DNA of 37,131 nt. Origin: Akkermansiaceae bacterium. Lineage in GTDB: Bacteria; Verrucomicrobiota; Verrucomicrobiia; Verrucomicrobiales; Akkermansiaceae. The stretch is taken from contig JAAURL010000002.1 of NCBI GenBank assembly GCA_012032235.1, forward strand, positions 1-37,131, read 5' to 3'. Both the position numbers and the translations under genes were made by a program. Positions 18,714 to 29,779 of this stretch are shown here, one piece after another. The notes beneath the pieces are model-generated. The model did no database searches, was not told where the DNA came from, and saw only the letters and a program-made list of their open reading frames with translations. Position 1 is the first letter of the stretch; every line of letters starts with the position of its first letter.

Positions 18714-19931
18714 ATGGAGCTTGAGGTCAAATGGGCGGGAGCGGGAGAAGCCACCGTCGGGAGGCTTTACCAAGATCTGCGCGGTGTGATTTATTTCGAG
18801 TATGATGCGAAATGGCGCAGCGCCGCACGGGAGCTCTCTCCCATTTATCTGCCGAATTCCACCCGCGGTGCGGTGAGCACGCCCACACCTAGCTTTGGCG
18901 CGCTGCACGGACTTTTCCAAGACGTGCTCCCGGATTGGTGGGGAGAGCGGCTGATGCAAAGGCACTTCGAGGCGCGAGAAATTCCGTGGAGCCGCGTGAC
19001 GAGCCTGCAAAAGCTGGCCTGCCAAGGAAACCAAAAAATGGGAGCACTGGCCTTTTCTCCCGTGATGGATGAAATGGATTTCCAAGATGGCATGGTAGCG
19101 GAGTTAGGAGAATTGGTGGAAGCTGCCCGCGTCGCCCTGCGAGGAGAAGCCGGCGAAGTCCTAAAATCCCTCCTCAAAAGCGGCATGTCTCCCGGCGGCG
19201 CCCAGCCGAAAGCCCTCCTCGCCATTTCCGAAGATTTTTCTGAACTCCGTGTCGTTGATCCTGCGCCTACCGGTTACGGTTCCTGGTTGATCAAATTCGA
19301 TACCGAACCTGTCCTAGAAGAAGGCCGCATCGAAGCAGCCTATGCTGACATGGCCCGCGCCGCTGGAATCACCGTCCCGGAAACCCGTCTATTAGAGGCC
19401 GCAGGCGGCTGTCATTTTCTAAGCCGTCGTTTTGATCGCACTGCATCGGGAGAGCGGCTCCATCTACATTCGTATTCTGGCCTTACACAAACCGCCCTGC
19501 GCGATGGGCTTGATTACGCAGATCTGATCGAAACTGCCCGCTCCCTCACCGCGGACAATCGCTGTGTAGAGGAAATTTTCCGGCGTGCCGTCTTCAACGT
19601 CATTGCCGCAAATGACGACGACCACGGGAGAAATCACGCCTTCCTGATGGACGCTGCAGGAAATTGGAAACTCGCTCCAGCTTTCGATCTCACCTTGGCC
19701 ACTTATCCTCTCGCATCCGGTTTCCGTGCCGCCCGCGTCAACCGAAAAGCCGCCCACATCACACGTCAGGATTTCATCAAACTCGCTAAAGACCATGACG
19801 TCCGAAACGCGAAAGCCCACATCGACCACGTCGTCGATGCCATTGCCCATTGGTCAGAACACGCGAAAGCGAACGGCATTTCCCTCACCCAATCTTCCAT
19901 CGTCGAATCACAGCATCTGCGTGGATTTTGA
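18714..19931 (+). CDS. hipA: HipA-family serine/threonine kinase toxin
   Basis: VGRLYQDLRGVIYFEYDAKW, LPDWWGERLM, SGMSPGGAQPKALLAI, CHFLSRRFDR, NDDDHGRNHAFLM, WKLAPAFDLT. Confidence 0.93.
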   Translation: MELEVKWAGAGEATVGRLYQDLRGVIYFEYDAKWRSAARELSPIYLPNSTRGAVSTPTPSFGALHGLFQDVLPDWWGERLMQRHFEAREIPWSRVTSLQKLACQGNQKMGALAFSPVMDEMDFQDGMVAELGELVEAARVALRGEAGEVLKSLLKSGMSPGGAQPKALLAISEDFSELRVVDPAPTGYGSWLIKFDTEPVLEEGRIEAAYADMARAAGITVPETRLLEAAGGCHFLSRRFDRTASGERLHLHSYSGLTQTALRDGLDYADLIETARSLTADNRCVEEIFRRAVFNVIAANDDDHGRNHAFLMDAAGNWKLAPAFDLTLATYPLASGFRAARVNRKAAHITRQDFIKLAKDHDVRNAKAHIDHVVDAIAHWSEHAKANGISLTQSSIVESQHLRGF

Positions 19932-19952
19932 AAAAATCTCGTCACAGAGCAC

Positions 19953-19978
19953 AAAAAAGCCCGGTGTTTCCACCGGGC
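19953..19978 (-). terminator. Rho-independent terminator of rpmB
   Basis: Minus strand GCCCGGTG-GAAA-CACCGGGC-TTTTTT. Confidence 0.9.
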
Positions 19979-20010
19979 CAAAACAAACATGAATAACAAA
20001 TGAGAGAATT

Positions 20011-20274
20011 TTAGACGAGGCCCGCTTTCTTCAGAGTCGCAAAGGCACCGTTCTTATTGACGGTCTTCAGGGCGCGGCAGCTCAACTTGACACGGACGAA
20101 TTTGTTCAATTCTGGCACCCAGATGCGCTTGTTCTGAAGGTTCGGGGAAATCGTTCGCTTCACCACTTTCGTGACGTGACGACCGATACCACCTTTTTTC
20201 TTCGCCAAACCTGAACGGTGAATCTTTCCGCCGGAGCGGACGCGGGTTCCTCTGATGCTGCAAATGCGTGCCAT
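20011..20274 (-). CDS. rpmB: 50S ribosomal protein L28
   Basis: GTRVRSGGKIHRSGLAKKKGGIGRHVTKVVKRTISPNLQNKRIWVPELNKFVRVKLSCRALKTVNKNG. Confidence 0.95.
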   Translation of the reverse strand: MARICSIRGTRVRSGGKIHRSGLAKKKGGIGRHVTKVVKRTISPNLQNKRIWVPELNKFVRVKLSCRALKTVNKNGAFATLKKAGLV

Positions 20275-20361
20275 AAAATTAGAAAGTGCTGGGGTTGCGG
20301 GACGCGGAGAATGGCCACCGGAGCCATCCCGTCAAGACGAATCCTGATTTTTCCGGGAAAA

Positions 20362-21318
20362 TCACTTCCGGCGCTTTCTCAACTGATTGAGCCAACGTTC
20401 GACGTCTTTAAAAATGACTTCTTTTTTCTCGTCATACATCAGCAAGTGATAAGCTCCCGGGTAATTATAGTAGGTCTTTGGGACGCCAGCCGGGATGCGA
20501 GCCACAAAACCACGGAGATCAGAATCGTTATTAAAGTAATCTTTCCCGCCATGTAAAACGAGAACTGGCGTCCTGAAATGAGTGGCGCATTCATTCATAT
20601 TTCCAATATGGCGACCGAGCGTGCCGATGAGCCGCAGGGTGTGTTCCTCCACGTGATAGGAATTTTTCTTCACCTGTTCTCCGTGGTGGGAAGTCTGAGT
20701 CATTTGCACATCCTGGCCGCCAGAGAGAGTTTCCAGGGAAATCCGGGCCAGCGGCAGTGTCGTCGCGGCAATCTGGACCAGACCGGGCGTCCAGGCGGGA
20801 ATATCATCGCGAAACCGGACAATCGGTGACGAAAGCACCAACCCATCACACGGCGGATCATTTGCCGGAGCTTCCCGCCAAGCATGAGAGGCAATCATCG
20901 CTCCCAGACTCTCACCAAACCACACGATCTTCGCATCTGGATGGCGCTCTTGCACCAGCTGCGTGAAAGCAAACAAATCACGATACCAGTCTTTCGGATC
21001 ACCAATATCGCCGCGCCGCGATGGAAGCGGATCGCTGCCCTGACCACGCACTTCATAAGCGTAAAGCGCGGTTTTTGGTTGATATTTCAAAAGGTGATTT
21101 CCCAAGTTCGCATAATCGATCGCCGCACCGCAAAACCCATGAATGCCGATGACGACGACATCTGGCTCAGTCGTTTTAGAAACCCATTTCCGGAAACCAA
21201 ACGTCTCACTTTTCGTAGGCGCATTCGTCTTGTGACTCACCAATGTGTATTCTGGACTGCAGCCACAAAAAAGTAACGCAGCAACACAGGCCGCCAACCG
21301 TCTGATTTTGAGAAGCAC
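20362..21318 (-). CDS. Alpha/beta hydrolase (serine aminopeptidase S33/lysophospholipase-like), lipoprotein
   Basis: RRLAACVAALLFCGCSPEY lipobox; VIGIHGFCGAAIDYANLGNHLL, VWFGESLGAMIASHA, VLVLHGGKDYFNN. Start codon uncertain. Confidence 0.82.
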   Translation of the reverse strand: MLLKIRRLAACVAALLFCGCSPEYTLVSHKTNAPTKSETFGFRKWVSKTTEPDVVVIGIHGFCGAAIDYANLGNHLLKYQPKTALYAYEVRGQGSDPLPSRRGDIGDPKDWYRDLFAFTQLVQERHPDAKIVWFGESLGAMIASHAWREAPANDPPCDGLVLSSPIVRFRDDIPAWTPGLVQIAATTLPLARISLETLSGGQDVQMTQTSHHGEQVKKNSYHVEEHTLRLIGTLGRHIGNMNECATHFRTPVLVLHGGKDYFNNDSDLRGFVARIPAGVPKTYYNYPGAYHLLMYDEKKEVIFKDVERWLNQLRKRRK

Positions 21319-21449
21319 AATCTGAGTCACGAAGGCAATTTCGCAGAATCTACAAAAAGTGCAATTCTCTAAAATCTTCTGATGATTTGAATTTCCATTC
21401 GAGAAGTTTAGTCCACAGTGACTCTGTTTCTGAAAGTTAAATTCCTCCC

Positions 21450-24400
21450 ATGAAAACAAAACTTTGCATCCTCGTGATGTCTTTGGCTACTGCGGTAGCC
21501 GTTTCCGCAGCCCCTCGCCTCGTTGTTTCCACTCCATCGCTCATTCCAGAATCCCAGATCGATCTTGTTTTCGATTCGCCAGTCGTGCCAACAACGGAAC
21601 TCGGAAAAACAGTCGATAATACTTGGTTAGAAATCAAGCCTGCCATTCCCGGGAAACTCATCTGGAAAGCACAAAATATCGCACAATTTATTCCGGCGCA
21701 AGTTCCTAACATTTCTACAAGCTATCAGTTTTCGATTCCCAGCGGACGAAAGCACCTCGATCAATCGCCTATTCCTGCAAAAGCGATTGAAACTTTAGAA
21801 ACAGATGAATTTAAAATCATCACGGCAACCTCACCGAATCGCTATTCTAACGAATACGTTCCCGCCACAGGACAATGGGTCATCGCCTTTAATGATGCTG
21901 TCGATCCCACAGCTGCCGCAGGCTTCATCTCGTTCGGCTCAAAGCAAGGCCAACGCGTCGCCGCAAAGCTAGAGCACGCCACAATCGCCAGCTCATCCTA
22001 TCTCAGCAATTATAAGCCATGGTCAGAAAGATTTCCTAACATAGTAGTTCCGGAGAAAACGCCAGCCAGCATCGCTACGAACATCATCATCGCCACACCG
22101 ATTTCACCTCTGCCTGTTGGCGATGAATGGTCCATTTCCTTGTTAGCCGGTTTACCTAACACATCGAGCACAGCACGCACAAAATCCGACAGCAATTACA
22201 GCATCGGGAAGATTGAACCTTTAAGATCTTAAAAATTGAGCCGCTCGTTGAGGTCGATCAACCTCGTAAAATCACCTTATCATTCAATCAACCTTTACCT
22301 GACCCACTACCGACAGCATCTCATTGAAAATGTCTCTCCATCAATCCCAGACGTGGAAGGCGTAACCGCAACAGTAAGCGGTTCACAAATCTACCTAGCT
22401 GGTAATTTCACCAAGACAAATGACTATCAGGTGAATTTCTTTTCCCCCATTCAGTCTAGAGCTGGGCTTCAACTAAGTAATGTTCTGAACCAAGAAATCA
22501 AATTCAAACATCTCGATCCAGAGCTTACACTTCCTTCACAAGACGAAGCGCAACTCGCCAATGGCAAGCGCACTTACCGCATCCAAACCGTCAACCTCGC
22601 GAAGCTACATATCCGCATCAAAAAACTAACAGGAAATGACCTGATCCGAGCTTACCAAGGCTATCGAAATTACACAGGGAGCGGCCATGACGGAAAAGAA
22701 ATCACTCCAACGGCCCCGCTCCCCTATTCGCTTTTAAATGGAGAAACGTTTTTTGAAAAAGACATCGAGTTAGGAAATCCCATCGACACATCGAAGGAAG
22801 TCGCGCTCAACTGGGATGAAATTTTGCCAAAAGATCTGCGCAACACTTCGATCTTTATTGATATCACTGGAGACTATAACGGAAAAGAAGGAAAACATAG
22901 CGCCCAAGCACTTTTACAGCTCACCGACATCGGCCTAGCGTGGAAAATCACGTCTGAGAATGCATTCATCTACGCCTTTTCCTGTGATAGCGGCGCTCCG
23001 CTACCGGATGTAAAATTACAATTCATCGGCGAGGATAATACTGCGCTCCAATCCACCACCACTGACGCATCTGGCATCGCAACGATTTCCCGCGCAGATT
23101 CCATTCGCCATCTCTACGCCTCATTGGGAAATGATAGCTACCTAACAGCTTTCGACTCGGCCATTGACACGGTCAATCTCTGGCGCTTCCCGGTCCACTA
23201 CTCATCGGGATCAGCCGCTGCCGCCATTCGTAAGGCTTTTCTTTTCACCGACCGCTCACTTTATCGACCAGGTGAAACCGTTCGATTGAAAGGCATTGTC
23301 CGAAATCAGTTAGGAAATATCATCGAAGCTGCCGAGAGCAAACCTGCCCAAATCACATTTCTCGATCCAGCAGGTAATGAGGTCCACAACAGCGAAGTCA
23401 CATTTTCCCCGACTGGTTCGTTTGATCTCGCCTATAAGCTCCCTCCCGTCAGCACCGGCGTTTTCCGAATCCGCCTAGAATATCCAGAGGAAATCGAAAA
23501 GGCCGAAGCCATCCAAGACGATTGGCAAAAGCAGGACGAAATACTCGCCAGCGCGCTCTTTTCCCTATCAATCCAAGTCGAAGAATTCCGCCGGAATGCC
23601 TTTGAAGTCCAACAAACGATCCCAAAACCCGCTCCGGGATCATCCAGCATCGCTGTCGATCTGTTGGCGAAATACTATCAAGGCCAGCCTGTTGCGGCTG
23701 GCGAAGTGAAACACTTCACCAGAATCAGCTCAAAAAATCTTTATCCCGAACGCTTCCGGGATTTCCTGTTTGGCAATCACCGCTCAGACGATTGGGGCTA
23801 TTGGTATCACTACTTTGGCTACAGTGCCCGTGGTGATGAAGACGAAGGCGATGAAGAAGGTGGATATTCCAATAGCCCATCCACCCATGTGGAAGGCCAG
23901 GAAATCCTATCTCCAGATGGAACATCCGCGTTCGCTGTTCTAATCCCACAATCAGAGTTTCCGACAACCCAGCAAGTCGAAGTCACCTCTGAAGTGACGG
24001 ATGCGAACAACCAAACTCTAACAGCCACCACCAAAACGACCGTTCATCCGGCATCGGTCTACGTCGGCATTTCTAGAAATGATCGACTCGTCCGCGTCAA
24101 CGAAGCACTACCACTCAAAATCGTCGCTACTGATACCGAAGGAAATCCATTTCCCGGCTCGATCAAAGCCACCGCCACTCTCACTCGCGAGGTCAATTCA
24201 GCCGTGAAAACCATCAACAACGCGGGAGAAACCGCGACACGCAATGACGTCACCGAGGAAATCATTCAAACTTCGGAGATCATCATTGATCCCGCCGCCT
24301 CCACCGCACAAGGGATGGATTTCTCAGTGACTCCGACAGCCACAGGTCTGCATTATCTCACGATTCGCGGGACTGATCCAGAAGGCCGTCCATTTGCCAC

Positions 24401-27194
24401 AGTCAATCGCTTCCACGCCTACGGCACCGATGAATATCCATGGCTTTATGAAGATGGGATGCGCATCAAACTCATCGCTGAGAAAAAATCTTATAAAACC
24501 GGTGAAACTGCCCGTCTGTTAGTCCTCTCTCCCATCGAAGGCACTGCATTGGTCACCATCGAGCGGGAGAAAGTTCTGCGCTCATTCCTCGTTCCGCTAA
24601 AAGCTGACAAACCAATCATCGACATTCCTCTCACCGATGAAGACGCACCAAACGCTTTCGTTTCCGTCCTTGTTGTCAAAGGAGCAAAAGAATCTGCTAG
24701 GGACCACAAAGAGCCACAACTCCGTCTCGGCTATTGCGAACTGATCGTCGAAAATCAGCGTGATAATCTCGCGATTCAAATGGAGACCAATGCCCCATCG
24801 GTTCGTCCTGGAGACACCGTGACGCTCACGGGAAACATCACTCTTTCCAATGGCCAACCAGCAGCCGGAGCAGAAGTCACTTTCTACGCAGAAGACGAAG
24901 GCACATTGGCCATCATGGGCTACAAAACACCACAGCCGATGTCTTATTTCTACAAGCCTCGCGACCTAAAAGTCGAATCCGGAACCTCATTCCACTCCTT
25001 CATTTCAGAAGATCCAGAAAGTCAGAATTTTTACAACAAAGGATTCTTCATCGGTGGTGGCGGAGAAGAAATGGAACTCAGTAACCCGATCAGAGATAAC
25101 TTCGATCCCTGTGCGACTTGGGCACCTACACTCACCACAGATAGCACCGGGAAATTTACTCATACTTTCAAAACTCCAGACACGCTGACTCGCTATCGTC
25201 TTATCGCTATCGCTCACCATAACGCTGCTCGTTTCGGCCACGTGGAATCATCGCTCGTCGTAAAAAAAGAACTCATGTTAGAGCCGAAGTCTCCACGTTT
25301 CGCCAATCAGGGAGATACGTTCAACCCACAAGTCCTTGTCCAAAACGCCTCCGAATATACCGGAACATGGGAGATCAAATATAGCACTACAAATGGCAAA
25401 GAAACGCCAGCTGCCACACCGCTAGGTTCCACCACAGAAACCGTCACGCTCGCCCCCGGCAAGTCATCTGTCCTCGTTTTCCAAACGCGTGCAGAGACGA
25501 CTGGCGAAGCCGTTCTCACCTGGCAAGCCACACCCGTTTCCCTCAGCAGTGGAAATCTAACCCCTCAGCTCGCCCATCGCCTGTCCGATGCCGTGGAGTC
25601 TCGATTTGAAGTGCAATACCCAATGCCGCTGCTGCGTCAGTCAAAGCTAGTAACACTGAATACACCTAACAAAAACCAAAACCTACTCGATCAGATAGAC
25701 GATAAACTACTCACTGGGACCGGCGAAATTGAACTGGAGTTCGCCCGCTCGCCACTCGTTGAAGCCAGCGGAGCAATCGACTCATTGCTTCAATATCCCT
25801 ACGGCTGCGTCGAACAAACAACCTCTGCCTTGATCCCATGGCTCGCCGTGGAAGACCTCAGCTCCCTTGTTCCACGCTTCGCAAAAATCCAGCCAGAAAA
25901 AGTCACCGAAACGATTCAGGCGGGAGTCAATCGCTTGCTTTCAATGCAACTTCCCGATGGCTCCTTTGCCTATTGGCCAGGCGGCACCGATTCCGTACCG
26001 TGGGCTACCAGTTACGCCGGAATGGGATTAATCATCGCCGAAGAGAACGGCGCTCACGTCCCTGAATACGCGATTGAAAATTTATCCAAAAATCTCATCG
26101 AAAGCTTGCGCGGTCTAGCCAATGAAAAATCCGCCGCTGCATTGGAAATTCATGCACGCTCACTCTTGGTTCTTTCACTCGCAGGATCTCCGCAGCCAGC
26201 TTATTTAAATGCTTTGGCAGATCGGATCAAGGAGCTCACCCCCAGCGCCCGCAGCCTGTTAGCCACAGCCATTGCCACGATGGAAGATGCAGATGCACAA
26301 AAAATCGCTTTCGCAAAATCCATCCTAACATCACCAGTTCCATTCAAAAACAAAGATGACAGCTGGATGCCCTACTCTGCGGAGAGCGCCTATCAACTCA
26401 TCGCTTGGCTTGCAATCGAACCAGAAGGACCACAAGCGACTCAGATTCTCGATCGAATGCTTCGTGAGAGAAATCCTTACGGAGCATGGAACACTACTTG
26501 GGTCAATGGCTGGAGCCTCATCGCCATGAGCGACTACGCAAAACAACAATCGCTCGATGATGAACCCGTTTCACTCTCCTTGGAAACCAGCACTGGCACA
26601 GAAGCCATTTCTTTAAGCAAGGAAACGCCCACCGCCACTCGCTCATTCAAACTAACTCCCGAACTAAAACTCGCCATCAGTGCAGACCGCAAGGCCTGCG
26701 CCCGGATCAAGGTCGCCTCGAAACCAAAAATCGAACCCACGCAACCCGTCGCCAAAAACGGGCTTTCGATTGATCGGATTTACGAACGTGTAAATGGCAA
26801 TGGCTCCACAGAAATACTCACAGAGCCTAAAGTCGGCGATCTCATCCGCGTGTCACTCCGCGTCACTCTACCAAAAGACAACACCAAATACCTCGTCATC
26901 GACGATCCACTTCCCGCCTCCTTCGAGACCGTCAACAATGATTTTAAAACTCAACGCTCCGCAATCGCGGAAAACTCCAGCGAAAACGATTGGAACATCA
27001 GTCACTCCGAACTTCGTAGTGACCGCGCAGTCTTTTTCCTAGACGAAATCTGGCGTAAAGGAACCTACACCGTCACCTATCTCGCCCGCTGCACTCTAGC
27101 AGGCGAGGCCGTCGCTCCTCCGGCGAAAGTGGAATCCATGTATGATCCAGAAAACTTCGCCCTTTCGGCCTCAAGGCTTTTCACAGGGAAATAG
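21450..27194 (+). CDS. Bacterial alpha-2-macroglobulin family protein (thioester type); frame disturbed at ~22220-22320
   Basis: Signal peptide MKTKLCILVMSLATAVAVSAA; KAFLFTDRSLYRPGETVRLKGIVR; YPYGCVEQTTSALIPWL thioester; adding one T at 22220-22222 restores KIEPFKILKIEPLVEVDQPRKITLSFNQPLPDPLPT. Confidence 0.92.
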
Positions 27195-27225
27195 GTTTAG
27201 AGATGCGGAATGGATTTGCCGAGAA

Positions 27226-27957
27226 CTACACTCCAAAATGCGCCGATAACCAGGAATCGACAGCCTCGATAATTTTCGGGTAGCTGGCGGCATGAAACGC
27301 ATGACCCACGTCAGGAATTTCCAGCAACTGTTTCTGACATTTCGCAGCTTCAAAGGCATCCCTGCTGTCTTGAACCGGCACGATATCGTCTGCGCTACCG
27401 TGGATGAGCAACCAAGGCTGTGTCACCGCCTCGGCGGCAGAAAGCGTATCTTCAATTCCTCTCAAATCATCAACATAGGTTTGGGAAAGTGGGAAGCTTT
27501 CATCTTCCCACATGCAGCCAACACCGGGTGTGACGTCACCGAACTCTCGATCCACAAAAGCCGCAGTGTGGGTCATTCCCGCCAAAGAAATCAGAACTTG
27601 GATTCGCATATCTCTGGCAGCTGTTAGGACACCCACTGCACCACCCATGCTGTGACCCAAGTAGGCGACTCTTACTTCATTAGGCACAGTTGCCAAAACA
27701 GCTTGAAGATCGCCAATTTCCTTAGTGATGCAGGATGACTCGAAGCTACCATCTGACGCACCATTTCCCGAAAAAGAAATCCTAAGGCTAGACCAACCGA
27801 GTTCTGCAAGCCCTTCCGCAATCGCGATCAGATGAGGCCGATCTTTATTTCCCGTCACACCGTGACCCATGATCACCAAAGAATCCATGCGACTCCCGGG
27901 ATGAAATGAGTGGTCGATACGCTCGCCGTGGCGATTGAGAATTTCGCTTTGTGTCAT
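27226..27957 (-). CDS. Alpha/beta hydrolase
   Basis: SLVIMGHGVTGNKDRPHLIAIAEGL, VAYLGHSMGGAVGVLTAA, PWLLIHGSADDIVPVQDSRDAFEA, VGHAFHAA. Confidence 0.9.
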   Translation of the reverse strand: MTQSEILNRHGERIDHSFHPGSRMDSLVIMGHGVTGNKDRPHLIAIAEGLAELGWSSLRISFSGNGASDGSFESSCITKEIGDLQAVLATVPNEVRVAYLGHSMGGAVGVLTAARDMRIQVLISLAGMTHTAAFVDREFGDVTPGVGCMWEDESFPLSQTYVDDLRGIEDTLSAAEAVTQPWLLIHGSADDIVPVQDSRDAFEAAKCQKQLLEIPDVGHAFHAASYPKIIEAVDSWLSAHFGV

Positions 27958-27971
27958 TGGATTAGAAATTG

Positions 27972-28871
27972 TTAGGCACCAGCACGGTTGGGAAATGTTA
28001 GCTCTGCGATTCCCGATTTATCTAACTCTCCTAGGCCTAGTGAGATTAACTTTCGATACTGAGCTTCCGTCGCACGAGAGAGCGGCACTGCTAGATTTAC
28101 CTGATTTGCTAACGCATTCGCAATGCCACTATCTTTCGCCGCGTGAGCCGCAGAGAAATAGCAATCATGCTCACGGGAAATCATATCATCGCCATCGGTT
28201 TCTAAAACTCGCGAGTTCGCTCCCGTTTGTGCGAAAATCTCCTTCAATACTTGCAAGTCTAGCCCCAGCGCTGCCCCTAATCCCAATCCCTCTGCGAGGC
28301 CAGCAGTATTGATATTCATCACCATATTGACCAGCGCCTTGATTTTCGCCGCATTTCCCACCGGGCCTACATAGCGCAAGGAGCACGAAAGATCCTTCAG
28401 CAATGCTTCGTTTTTCTGAAATGTTTCCTCCTCGCCACCAATCATCAGATAGAGAGTCCCTTGTCGCGCCTGAGTGATGCTAGATGCCATAGCCGCCGCC
28501 AAAGTCGCGGCACCAGCAGCGGCAGCTAGCTCGGCGACTTTCTCATGCACTTCCGGACTAATTGTCGCACAATGAATGAAAGTTTTATCCTTCACTCCTT
28601 TCGACAAGGAATCATCTCCAGAAAAAATTTCCAGCATCGCGGCGTCATCCGTCACCACGGTGAAAATGATTTCTGAAACAGCCGTCACTTCAAACAAAGA
28701 TTTTGCAGCAACGCATTTTAGCTCCTTCGCTAAAGACACTCCCGCATCTGCATGATGATCGTAAACCGCACGGATCGGGTATCCCAAATCCGCGAGACGG
28801 CGCGCCATGTTCGCCCCCATTCTCCCAAGACCGACAAATCCAATCGATGTTTTTTTCATTGAATCAAGCAT
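27972..28871 (-). CDS. NAD(P)-dependent oxidoreductase (3-hydroxyisobutyrate dehydrogenase/GLYR1 family)
   Basis: IGFVGLGRMGANMARRLADLGYPIRAVYD, TFIHCATISPEVHEKVAELAAAAG, YVGPVGNAAKIKALVNMVM. Start within the ORF uncertain. Confidence 0.9.
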   Translation of the reverse strand: MLDSMKKTSIGFVGLGRMGANMARRLADLGYPIRAVYDHHADAGVSLAKELKCVAAKSLFEVTAVSEIIFTVVTDDAAMLEIFSGDDSLSKGVKDKTFIHCATISPEVHEKVAELAAAAGAATLAAAMASSITQARQGTLYLMIGGEEETFQKNEALLKDLSCSLRYVGPVGNAAKIKALVNMVMNINTAGLAEGLGLGAALGLDLQVLKEIFAQTGANSRVLETDGDDMISREHDCYFSAAHAAKDSGIANALANQVNLAVPLSRATEAQYRKLISLGLGELDKSGIAELTFPNRAGA

Positions 28872-28920
28872 GGAGAAAAAATCTCCCGGCACAACCGGAA
28901 CTTGTAGCAAGTTTATCAAC

Positions 28921-29507
28921 TCAGCGCTTCATCAATCCGCCAAGGATACTGGCTAACATTCCGCCGCCTGCGCTTTTCCCGCCACTGCTGAAGATCATCC
29001 CAGCAATGTCATCGATGATTTGGCCATCACCGTCACGATCTAAAATCCCGAAAATCCCTCCTGCACGTGTTTTTGTTGCGGTGTCTTGTTGTCCCTTTTC
29101 ATCAACATGCTGATGATCACAGGAATCAGCATCGGTAATAATTTACGAGCCACACCACCGCTAATTCCGAGTTTTTGAGAGAGAGCCTGCGCCGTCACAC
29201 CGCCTTGAGATTGTTCAAAAAGACCATGAGCTGTTAGATCATTATCATCGTCGTCTCCATCGAGATCAAACGCAGAAGCCTGATTGACCGCATGATCAAC
29301 GTCCTCGCTGCCAATTTTCGCTAAAAATGTATCTAGTTCATCCTCGCTCATCGTTGCTTGGCTTTTCTTTAACTGGCTCAAAACCACCGGTGCCAAACCT
29401 GCTAGCGCTCCTTGGATCTGGTCTTGATTGAGATTGGCCTTTCCAGAAAGCTTTCCTGCTAGTTGGGGGGCGACAGAAGACAACAATTCATCGTAAAATG
29501 CATTCAT
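28921..29507 (-). CDS. DUF937-type protein, apparent homopolymer frameshift at 29070-29074
   Basis: N-terminal QIQGALAGLAPVVLSQLKK...GGVARKLLPMLIPVIISMLMKR; adding one base yields TRAGGIFGILDRDGDGQIIDDIAGMIFSSGGKSAGGGMLASILGGLMKR*. Confidence 0.82.
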
Positions 29508-29718
29508 AGTCCTGTATTATTGCTTCGTGCTTTTTCAAAAAGCAAAAAGAATCTTCTCGATTCTTGTTAGAAAATCGCTTTATGAACCAGACCAACGAAA
29601 TCGGAAATTGCCATTTCAATCAAATTTGCATCCTTCCACCTAAAATCCGCAGTTGAAGTTCTGAAGCGCGGAACGATTGAGAAAAGGCAAACCCAATCGA
29701 TTCATTCATCAACATAAC

Positions 29719-29754
29719 AAAGAAAATGGGCGGAAGAATCAACTTCCGCCCATT
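29719..29754 (-). terminator. Rho-independent terminator of the pilus-like operon
   Basis: Perfect 12-bp stem AATGGGCGGAAG-N6-CTTCCGCCCATT (29725-29736/29743-29754) followed on the minus strand by TTCTTTGTT. Confidence 0.8.
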
Positions 29755-29779
29755 CTTGAATCGTAAAGATCTGAATGAG

